Assembly: GCA_031308135.1 (NCBI GenBank)
Contig: JAHLJT010008756.1
Span: 64,076,232 to 64,140,231, forward strand
Direction of reading: 5' to 3'
DNA: 64,000 bases
Source: Acheta domesticus
Taxonomy: Eukaryota; Arthropoda; Insecta; Orthoptera; Gryllidae
A model generated the notes under the pieces. The model made no database searches. It was not told the origin of the DNA and saw only the letters and a list, made by a program, of their open reading frames with translations. The position numbers and the translations under genes were made by a program. The first letter of the stretch is position 1. Every line of letters starts with the position of its first letter. This document shows positions 49,075 to 57,851 of the stretch, one piece after another.

Positions 49075-50160
49075 AGATAGTTTTTAATGGAGCTTAAGGT
49101 GGCGGAGGTTGAGGTGGCAAAGGTTGAAGTGATGGGGGTTGATGTGACGGAAGTTAGGGTAGTAGAGGTTGAGGTGAGAGATCGAAGTGGCGGAGCCTCA
49201 GGTGCAGGATTTTGAAGTGATAGAATGCGAGTTGTGCAACTATGAAATGACAAAAGTGAGATAGGCTGAAGTAGGGGGGGGGCAGAGGCGGCGGAGGAGG
49301 TGGGGGAGGCTGTGGTGAAGACTGATATAGTGAAGTCTGAGAAGATTGGCTTGGAGACTGAGAGATTGAGATGGTGCAGGTTAAAGTTGCGGATTGTACG
49401 TTGCCTGAGTTTCAGGTGGCGAGGTTGAAGAGAGAGCAGTGGCAATAGTTGAGGCGGCGGAGACTGAAATGATGGAGTCTAAAGTGAAAGAACTTGAGTT
49501 GCCGGCGGCTGAGGTGTCACATTGTACTCGTAAATTGTCTGAATCTCAGGTGGCCGAGATTGAGAAGACTGATGTGGCATAAATTGAGGTAGCGGAGGCT
49601 GAAAAGGTAAAGTCCCGGGTAAAAGAGAGTGAGATGGCAGAGACTGAGGTGTCGGATTATATCGTCGTAATAACCACAATAGGTCGTATGTCAAATTCAC
49701 CATAGTTTTCTGGAAGAACGAAAAAAGTTCCTACCTCTTCTTGTCTTGACAGTCGCTTTCACAAATGTAGAAGCTTGCTATTCGGTTTTCCATAACTCTC
49801 TCGTCTTATGACCTATTGCAACTGATGTAGTTCTCTTGACTGATCACAATGGTATAACAAATAAAAAATGATTTTTTTTTACATACGACCTGTTGCGGTT
49901 ACCACGACGGTATGTTGTCTGAGTTTCAGGTGGCGGAGGTTGAGGAAACTGCAGGTGCAGAAGTTGAGGTGGCGGAGGATGAAATGATGGAGTTTGAGGT
50001 AAACGTGATAGAGGTGGCGGAGGCAGAGGTGTCAGATTGTAAGTTGCCTGAATTTCAGGTTGTGAAGATTGAGGAGATTGAAGTGACAGAGCTTGAAACT
50101 GCGAAATTATGGAGTCTGAGGTAAAAGAGTGTGAGTTGGCGGTGGCGCAGAAGCGTCAAC
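49075..50160 (+). repeat. Purine-rich degenerate tandem array
   Basis: GAGGTGGCGGAGGTTGAG-like words fill both parts (49075-49661 and 49911-50160). A longer unit, TTGTAxGTTGCCTGAGTTTC followed by AGGTGGCGAGGTTGA, recurs near 49385, 49523, 49914 and 50039. Spacings of about 125-138 bp are broken only by the MITE at 49662. A Glu/Val-rich 70-codon frame (49912-50124) reflects the repeat and is interrupted elsewhere, so I do not call a protein. Confidence 0.7.
49662..49910. mobile_element. 249-bp MITE with 30-bp inverted termini and TA duplication
   Basis: The left arm 49662-49691 (TCGTCGTAATAACC..AGGTCGTATGT) is the inverted match of 49881-49910 (complement CCGTCGTGGTAACC..AGGTCGTATGT), with five mismatches in 30 bp. 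TA precedes (49660-49661) and follows (49911-49912). Removing it restores a GATTxTATGTTG sequence matching the other array units. This is Tc1/mariner-like by duplication type. Non-coding. Confidence 0.8.
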
Positions 50161-50254
50161 GAGCGTCGGCAAGGACATGTCGGTGGAGGCAGAGCGGCAG
50201 AGGTGGAAGAAATAGGAGTGAGCTGGAGCGGCGCTAAGGGAGGACGGTGTAGAC

Positions 50255-50832
50255 TGGGGATGTGGCATCGATGTCGATGTTCTCGAAACATCGATGGTTT
50301 TGTAGAAACATCGATGTAATAACGCCGATGTATTTTTAACGTAGATGTTAGTTGATAATTTTTTCGATGTTCGACTTTTCCGATGTTCTGTTTCTGACTG
50401 AAAAACATGATCACAATACTGCTAAAGTTAAAATATGAAATAATAACTGATGGTAATACTGTTGGTTCATATGTGGCAACCAAAGAAACGCTGTTTGTAC
50501 AACCTTTTTCGACTGAACGCTCTCGCCCGAGATGACCTCCTCGCCCTTTTATTTCCTCGTTCATGTTCATTCCGCATATTGAGATGTGGTCAACAAGTAC
50601 GCTGTGAGCGTAAGGTCTGCCCCTTCTTCTCGTACTTCGTCGATTCATAAACACGAACATTAAATTTTAATACACACGAAATTAATGTTAGAGCTTACTA
50701 AACCAGTCCAAAAACATCGATGTTTTACAACATCGATGGTTTTTTGTCGATGTATCTGTAACATCGATGTATTATTTTGAAGTTTTTGAATGTTTCTAAC
50801 ATTGATTTTTTGTTATCGATGTCGCATCACTA
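50255..50832. mobile_element. hAT-like non-autonomous element with ATCGATG-rich ends
   Basis: A 578-bp element. The left end TGGGGATGTGGCATCGATGT matches the right end of 43934-44517 nearly base for base. Its own right end (complement) is TAGTGATGCGACATCGAT. AACATCGATG words cluster at 50265-50390 and 50705-50820. Flanks GTGTAGAC and GTGCAGTA match at only 5 of 8. The interior is unlike that of the 43.9-kb element and contains no transposase. Confidence 0.6.
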
Positions 50833-50840
50833 GTGCAGTA

Positions 50841-51825
50841 ACGATCTACAGAGATGGTGACAGCGGTGGGGTGGGGGATTCACGAGCAGTGGTGACGCCG
50901 CTAGATTGCCGACGCCCTAACCGCTCCCAATGGTGCCTCGCCTAATTATCTCTACGCCGTTTGCATATTAACGCACGCTGTGGACAGGGAGTTACGGGAG
51001 GTAAGGAATAACGCACGGATCTATATGAGGTGCGAGAATAGTCGATTCTGGTGGACGAGTATATTGTGAATGATAACAACACTGTCGTTTTGATTGAGAG
51101 AAAACTATATTTGGCATGTAATGAACTTTAATGTCGGGTTAATAATCACTTATTGTACGAATAAAAGGAGTTATTTAACAGTGCAATGGATTAAAACAAG
51201 GATTATTTCATTTACTCTTTTTACTCCTATTTTTAAATTTAAAAGAAAAATACTGTCAAATTTATAACAACAATACTTACAGATATTTTCATGTAACAGA
51301 TTTAAACGAAAATCTCTCTGAGTAAAATTTCTGAATGTACACGTTTCATTGCATTACTGTAGAGAATGTTACTTACTTGCTCGGATTCCTTGTTTTATTT
51401 TGCAGATTTAATAAAAATTGAATTCAACACTTCTTTGAATAGCTCTACATACAAACTAGTATGTTTCATATTTCTGGAAGAAATCGAAACTAATAGAATA
51501 GTAATTTACTGTATAATTACATTAAAGGAGCCTTTTATTTATAATCAACAATGATGATGCGAATTATTTTTCCCACAAAAAGTAACCATGTAAGAAGTAA
51601 CTAACCATGAAGTAAACCATGAAAGAATACCAAATAATGCCCCGCATTAAATCAATAGAATATTTATGTTTTAACACTATATTGCACAATTAGATTAGAA
51701 ATTTTAGGCACAAATTGCGCTTCATGGAAAATTAATATAAGATTTCCTGCCTTCGTTGTACAAATTTACTGGAGCGGTAAACGGCCAGAAGTAAGGCAAC
51801 ACCTTAGAACTTGAGGGTACCAGTG
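50841..51825. other. Spacer, nothing recognised
   Basis: Mixed then AT-rich, no gene-like frame. GTAAACCATG..AGTAACTAACCATG short repeats occur near 51585-51630. Confidence 0.45.
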
Positions 51826-52040
51826 ATTGGCAAGTAGCAGGTACGATCTCTGCCTGGTGCCGGAAATTTGCCCTAATATTTTTATCATCGGCGAGTTTGT
51901 GGTGACTGCCAAATATGTCGGCTGACTGCTCTAATCGGTAGTTTCCGTGGTGGGTCCCCCATCATATTTCTTTAAATAGCGTGCAAATACCCTCGCCTTT
52001 CGCTGTCTTGTCTGGACGGAGGCCACAGCCACCTCAGAAT
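51826..52040 (+). mobile_element. Diverged family A-related fragment
   Basis: A head-like GAGGGTACCAGTGATTGG is followed by a GCAGGTACGATCTCTGCC block in place of a B box, then GGCTGACTGCTCTAATCGG and TAGTTTCCGTGGTG, which match the family A body. Strongly diverged; possibly a sister subfamily. Confidence 0.4.
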
Positions 52041-52110
52041 TAGTATGCCAGTTTGTCATGTAAATTTATTTATTTACTTATTTATTTTGTCTATAATATT
52101 TCCTATTTTC

Positions 52111-52360
52111 ACCTCACTTCAGAATAGCACATTTGTTATTCAAAATTATGTTTCCATTTTTACGTTTTATATTACAATTTTCTTTAATACTAATTTGTTT
52201 CATAATAGTATTTTGTAATAGATCTTATTTATTTTACCTCACTTCAGAATAGTGCATTTGATTTCTTCAAAATTATGTGTCCATTTCCACGTTTTATATT
52301 TTCTACTTTATCTTTAAAACTAATTCATTCAGTAAGAAATTTTATTTTATTTGTATTTGG
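52111..52360 (+). repeat. 125-bp direct duplication
   Basis: ACCTCACTTCAGAATAG begins units at 52111 and 52236. Both continue with GCATTTG, TTCAAAATTATGT, TTCCA..TTTTATAT and TTTAA.ACTAATT, so two diverged tandem copies are present. Confidence 0.75.
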
Positions 52361-55244
52361 ATATATTATTATTAATTCTTTGTCGCACTGGAAGATGGCC
52401 GCAATGCGACCGAAAAGGCTTTATACTCAAATACAAAAACTACAATGTAAAAACAAACGCCTCAAATGTATTTCTATGATGCAAACATTGTAAACTCCGC
52501 ACGATTTCCTATCAATCCTTAAAAGAACTTTACTGCGTGAGCAGCCAGAATTTTCGTAATTATTTTGATGTCAATTGTATATATTAATTACTGTATAGAA
52601 CATTATTAGCCAAGCGAAAAACACATATTTTTGACAACCCTGCGATGAAAACAGTGAGTGTGCTCGCGTCTTGGTTGAAATTGAACGTTTTCAAATAATA
52701 GCTAAGATGTAGTAGCGCAGAAAATGCAATATTTCAATATGACTTAGCTGTTTCCAATAACGCGGGAAGTATGTGCTGTTTAACATCATAGTTTATGACT
52801 GTGATTTCCTATACACGTAAATTACTCACGTACCTATTAAAATCTATGCACTTTATGTAATACTTCTGTGTGGCTCGCGATTCTTACTTTGGCCCCTTAA
52901 ATTTTTCTTGTTAATCACGTCGATTTCGAAATCGTTTGTTTGATTTTCACGAATAATGTCCCAAGTTTCTCATTCGTACCGAGTCTATTAAATTTGGTGA
53001 TGGTCCCAAAATAAGGCCAGATTGAATCATCACAATATGTTGTGAATCTTTACAGGCACTTTGTGGCTCGAAGTGAGGGAAAACGTTGTACAAATAATAT
53101 AGGTACCGAATTTGTCTCAGAAGAAGAACTTTTCCTTCTAAAAGGTTAAAATTCAGTCCACAATCAGTATTCCATTTCACAAGGTTTCGCTGTTATTCTA
53201 CTGTGCTTTCCTACTTTCACCATATTATCGACGAAAAATGAGAGACATTTGAAAAATGATAGACTCTTCGACAGCGACAAGTTTCAAGTAGGTTTGAATG
53301 AGTGTGTTACTGTCATACAAGCAACATATCTACAAATGATTAATGACGAATTTATGACTGGCATTCGAAAACATCCAGTATTCTCCACGTTGGGATTCTG
53401 AAATGTATATCACATTAGAAGAAATTTCTTTGAAATATTGCACTGTTGTCGCAAACCGATAGGATAGCACTAACCAAAAATAGTGCCTCATAACTAGTGA
53501 CATTGAAATGAATTCTGAAAGATATTTGATTCAAAATTAAAGTGTCACTCTACGTAAGGGTGCGGAAAACGCGAAGCCAAAGCAAATATTAGTGTGAATA
53601 CTATTAAAATTTTAACTAAAATTAAATTAAAAATTATCAGAAGTGTCTATTCTAATAATTTTTTACCAATGCATTTACGAGTATGTTATGGCCTTTGAAG
53701 TCGATGTATGGGCTATTAATTTTTTTATGATTCTCTCGGTATTCAATTTTCGAAGCTGATACAGAGTAGAAATGGAATTAAATCACAAATAATTCAGAGC
53801 GAAAACTTATGCACATAGGAAGACCTTGGACGAGATCTCCAGAAGAGAACTTTTCCCTTTTTGTAGATTTGAGTAGTTTTATATCAATGATCATCTGCGA
53901 CATGAGTTCATCAACAATGTCTTTTATAATATAAGAAAGAAAGTACTTATTATAATTACCTTTTCCAAAACAAAAACATTCAAACGGTGTACAAAAAGGG
54001 GAAACATTTGGGACAATTAGAACTCACATCAACGTAAAGAAATTATAAATAATATTTGCAAATCAGACAATATAAAAATGATTTCTCCGTTCAAAACACG
54101 ATCGTGCTTTTCATTCTATGGGATAGGAGAGATGGGAGCTGAGTATACCTTCCGAGTATCATTCCATTCATTTTCTAAATAAAATACATGTAAGAAGATT
54201 CTTTAGAAATATGCATTAACATGATTTTGTTTTATGAACGTTTGTTCTAGAGATATATTTAAAATATAACTTCAAAAACAGAAAAGGGGGAACATAAATT
54301 TTGTATTCTATATTTAATAGCGTTTGTATTATTGTATCCGAGCTATTTTTGCAACAACTGCCAGGACACTTATATTTTTAAAACATGTTAACATTTTTCC
54401 TTTCGTTTTCATTCATTGTTCAAATTTTAATGAGGTAGGTTTAACTGTGATATATTTTCTCATATTCTATTATATTTTAATATTTATTAGATTTGAAAGA
54501 TAATTAACTGCCGTTTTGTATTGACATTAGTGTAATGTTAATGTATTTTTAAATAATTTTTAGTGCTTTTGAGAGTTGTTATGATTGCTGCTATTTACAT
54601 TTTTCTTGTAACTGCATGCAAACCGTTGACTGCAGCTGATTGAATAAAAAAGATAAATAATAAATCACAAAACATCTTCCCTAAAATTTAATTCCGCAAA
54701 AGTCGGGGTTTTTTCATGTTTTTTCTTCGGCCTCCCTACTAAAGGGAGAGACTAATGCAATTTGCCCCAAGATGAATGTGGGGATTGTGAGAAGCAGTCT
54801 GCGCCGTGATGGTCTGGCGCCGGTGTGCTCAATGGCTCCACGCATCTCACCTCGCCAGTGGGTGCACCGAGAGGGCAACGCTGAGGGAAGCGAACACATA
54901 AGGTTTCATGCCACCGGGTGGTGTTTACGAGGCAGGAGGGTCGGCGTGCACACCGTTGACTGGACCTGAGTCACTTGGGACATCAGACTACTAAAAGTAA
55001 GAAAAAAATCCGTGCCTTTGGACCGTCGGGTAGAAAGAAAATGGCTCATTCCTCTAACCACCAAACATCCCCTCCACTTTATAATATTTTCACACGAATT
55101 TAACGATATACCACATGGTAGAAAACTGCCCTAGGTTCAGTCATCGAAGACAATATATAAAACTGAATGAAGCTTAGATGTCTTATTGTATTTCAATCGA
55201 ATATCGGAACCAATTAATCAAATTTTGTGAAAATTGTAATATGT
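52361..55244. other. Spacer, no gene recognised
   Basis: AT-rich. A + frame ending at 52493 contains RPKRLYTQIQKLQCKNKRLK, a basic coiled-coil-like stretch that could be a remnant of a transposon protein or chance. A CpG-rich patch lies at 54780-54970. Nothing else is recognised. Confidence 0.4.
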
Positions 55245-55248
55245 TTAA

Positions 55249-55262
55249 CCCTCCAAGGACGA
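55249..55262 (+). repeat. piggyBac left terminal inverted repeat
   Basis: CCCTCCAAGGACGA directly after TTAA. It is an exact inverted match to 57834-57847, and the CCC start is typical of the family. Confidence 0.95.
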
Positions 55263-55281
55263 GTGTGACGTATACGTCACA
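55255..55281 (+). promoter_or_regulatory. 27-bp internal motif, copy 1 (palindromic core)
   Basis: Begins AAGGACGAG within the left terminal repeat and contains the perfect 18-bp palindrome TGTGACGTATACGTCACA at 55264-55281. Candidate transposase- or bZIP-type binding site (TGACGTxxACGTCA is CRE-like); the function is inferred. Confidence 0.7.
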
Positions 55282-55373
55282 GCGAACAAGTTGTGGCACG
55301 TCTAATTCCTGTCTCTGCAAGTCGATATTTCTGTGCGTGTCAGGGCATTGTAGTCGCAGAAGGGTCTGGTTCG

Positions 55374-55414
55374 TCAGTTCATAGTGCGATCTTGTCCGAG
55401 GAAGGCGTTATAAG
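55374..55414 (+). promoter_or_regulatory. Possible transposase promoter elements
   Basis: TCAGT, the arthropod initiator consensus, lies at 55374-55378, and a TATAAG lies at 55409-55414, 39 bp before the predicted start codon. They would imply different start sites, so at most one is used. Confidence 0.3.
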
Positions 55415-55452
55415 AGTTTTTGACGGTGTTTAAAAATTGTGATATATTTTCG

Positions 55453-57543
55453 ATGGACCCAGATGTTAGGTAAGTTGAATTTATAGCTTATATTGTTAGC
55501 AATTCAATTTATGTCAATGGTTTATTTATCACAGATAGTATTAAAAGTAATAAAATGATTTAATTAATTTTATTATTGTTACGGGAAGGTGTGGAGGCGT
55601 GAAAATGTCAGTGTGACGTATACGTCACACTCGTCCTTCCCGTAGCTTTTCACGCGTCTCCACATTTTCCACATTTTTTTCATTTTGTTCCATTTCAAAG
55701 TCGAAAATTGAAATGTTTATATACATTTTCATTTATCAGGAATAACGACCGTTTTAGAGACGGACTGACTGTCGCAGAGATAATTCAGTTGCTTGAAGAA
55801 GACATTCAAGGCATCGTTGGTAATGATAATGGTGATGATAATATAGAAGTAGAGGATATTTTTATTGCACCACCGCCCGCAAACGAGCTGACTGATGAAG
55901 ACAGTGGTGATGAGGACACAGGAGGTCTACTGGACAATCTGTGTGGCAATCAATTGGTGCGTGAAGCCGAGGCAGTTTTGTCTAATGGAATTCGCATTGG
56001 AGGCCCGGTACACGATTTATCGGGGTATTCCGCAAAAAGGGAACGTAAGTGGATAGATGGAGATCTAGTTGATTCAATAAAAAAAGATGGGATATTTCCA
56101 GAAGACTATGCCGACAAATATAAAAATATGACACCCGTTCAAATTTTTGAAATCTTTATAGATGAAGAGGTGATTTCCCTTTTCCTTACGGAGACCAAGA
56201 AATATGCTTTGTCAAAAAATGAAAGTAATATGAATGTTAAGGCAGAAGAGATAAAGGCTTTTCTGGGTGTACTGATCCTTTCTGGTTATAATGTTTTGCC
56301 AGGGAAAAAAAGTTACTGGGATACCAAGCCAGACATGAAGAATATATTAGTATCTGAATGTATGCGGAGGGACAGATTTTTATTCATAGCCAAATACTTT
56401 CATGTTGCTGATAATTCTGATATTGACAATAATGACAGATTATTCAAGCTCCGCCCACTCATGAATCTTCTCAAGAAACGTTTTATTGATAACTTTCTTG
56501 AATGTGAATTTCTTGATTATGACGAATCCATGGTGAAGTACTTTGGCCCACATCCTTGCAAGCAGTTCATTCGTGGTAAACCCATAAGGTTTGGGTACAA
56601 AATATGGTGTCTGAATACATTCTACGGGTATTTGATAAATTTTGAAGTCTATCAAGGGAAAAATACACCAGTGACAAACTCTGAATATGAAAAGATTTTT
56701 GGTAAAGCCACTGCTCCCTTGATTTCATTCTTAGATGAACTGCCAGATCATAAAAGAAGTTATCCTTATCATATAATTACAGACAACTTATTCACCAGCT
56801 TCAACCTTCTCAAGCATTTGAAAGAACGCGGATACTCAGGGACTGGAACCATTAGGAAAAACAGGATTCCTAATGATTGCCTGTTACCATCGCATGAACA
56901 AATGATGAAGATGGATCGTGGGATATTTCGAAGCACAATAGAGAAAAATGATGGAATTCTTGTTGGGAAATGGATGGACAATAATGTGGTTGCTGTTGCA
57001 TCAAATTCGCTCGGAGAATCTCCAATCAAGCATGTTAAGAGATATTCTTCGAAAGAAAAAAAACATATAAATGTCCCTCAACCAGCTATTATTACCACAT
57101 ACAACAGAAACATGGGTGGCACAGATCGAATGGATCAAGACATCAATCAGTACCGTATATCAATCAGAGGGAAGAAATGGTACTGGGCAATACTGACATG
57201 GCTTATAGATGCAGCTATAAATAATGCTTGGCTGATTTTCAAGAAGAATGGAAAAAATATCACTAAGCTGGAATTCAGAAGAGAGATTGCTATCACATAC
57301 CTCACGAGATACAAAACACCTGTCAAATCTGTGGGTCCAACAGCTCTGTCGTCGAACAGGTCAACGCGAGTTTTAGACGACATTCGCTATGACAGAGCTG
57401 ACCATCTACTTGGGGAAGTTGAAAATAAAAAGAGAAGAAGGTGTGCTAATGATGGATGCAAAAGTGTCGTTGCTTCAATGTGCACAAAATGTGACGTAGG
57501 TTTATGCTTGAAATGCAATGTACCATTTCATACAAAAAAATGA
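55453..57543 (+). CDS. piggyBac-family transposase (DDD, RNase H-like), two exons
   Basis: It cuts the element out at TTAA and reinserts it without scars. Exon 1 is predicted at 55453-55469 (MDPDV plus two bases); GTAAGT at 55470 and a pyrimidine-rich ..TTTATCAG at 55739 bound a 270-bp intron; exon 2 is 55740-57543. The joint restores an AGG codon in frame, giving 606 residues (T. ni piggyBac is 594). This start is chosen because the continuous frame upstream of 55740 has no ATG and its first candidate codon at 55708 is TTG. The N-terminus is acidic (NELTDEDSGDEDTGG). Catalytic aspartates are visible in FLDYDESMVKYFG (about D267), HIITDNLFTSFNLL (D354) and NMGGTDRMDQ (D468), close to the spacing known for piggyBac. 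A KKRRRC stretch precedes a C-terminal cysteine-rich domain, C-x4-C-x7-C-x2-C-x4-C-x2-C-x4-H (about residues 574-603). There are no stops or frameshifts. Confidence 0.95.
55470..55739 (+). other. Predicted intron of the transposase gene
   Basis: Donor GGTAAGT and acceptor TTTCATTTATCAGG match consensus. Length 270 bp, phase 2. It carries the inverted copy of the 27-bp motif. Confidence 0.75.
55612..55638 (-). promoter_or_regulatory. 27-bp internal motif, copy 2, inverted, in the intron
   Basis: Identical over 27 bp to copies 1 and 3 but in the opposite orientation. Here the palindrome extends to 22 bp (55610-55631). It lies inside the predicted transposase intron. Confidence 0.7.
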
Positions 57544-57630
57544 ACACTATTTTTCTGCTGTGTAAGAAGTGTAATATGTTTACTAATGATATTGTAGTCA
57601 TTGACTAGTCATTTAACCGTATGCTTCGAA

Positions 57631-57636
57631 AATAAA
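57631..57636 (+). terminator. Poly(A) signal of the transposase gene
   Basis: AATAAA 88 bp after the stop codon, inside the element and before the right-end motif. Confidence 0.75.
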
Positions 57637-57690
57637 TGCTTTCCTCGTTAATATTTTCTCTCTTTCAACCCAGCACAGTTATCACCCCCA

Positions 57691-57717
57691 AAGGACGAGT
57701 GTGACGTATACGTCACA
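57691..57717 (+). promoter_or_regulatory. 27-bp internal motif, copy 3, near right end
   Basis: Same 27 bp and orientation as copy 1, preceded by CCCCCA, so it nearly reproduces the whole left tip as a direct repeat about 130 bp inside the right end. Confidence 0.7.
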
Positions 57718-57833
57718 CCCTCCCACGCCTCGCTGAATCATAGAATATTTTTTTCAATATTTTTTGGAGATTAAACTAAGTAGTTAAATTAAAAAATGTA
57801 ACGAAGTTTAATTTTTTTGATAAAAAATAATTT

Positions 57834-57847
57834 TCGTCCTTGGAGGG
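57834..57847 (-). repeat. piggyBac right terminal inverted repeat
   Basis: TCGTCCTTGGAGGG directly before TTAA, the exact complement of the left end. Confidence 0.95.
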
Positions 57848-57851
57848 TTAA

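Larger units (their letters stand above)
55245..57851 (+). mobile_element. Complete piggyBac-family transposon with TTAA target duplication
   Basis: The element proper spans 55249-57847 (2,599 bp). It is flanked by TTAA at 55245-55248 and 57848-57851, the diagnostic piggyBac target duplication. Its ends are perfect 14-bp inverted repeats, CCCTCCAAGGACGA at 55249-55262 and its complement at 57834-57847. The single gene inside is an intact transposase (55453-57543, spliced), followed by a poly(A) signal at 57631. Three copies of a 27-bp motif with a palindromic core lie at 55255, 55612 and 57691. Identical termini, clean TTAA and an unbroken reading frame imply a recent insertion that may still be mobile. 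Confidence 0.95.

Noticed and set aside
52275..52493. Frame with a basic coiled-coil-like end (RPKRLYTQIQKLQ..)
   Set aside because: Slightly reminiscent of THAP/P-element proteins, but it overlaps a non-coding GAAGATGGCCGC hairpin motif, follows a duplicated AT-rich repeat and stops quickly.
55708..55740. Transposase start at 55708
   Set aside because: The codon there is TTG and the encoded residues come from the intron's 3' end; the spliced start at 55453 explains the frame better.
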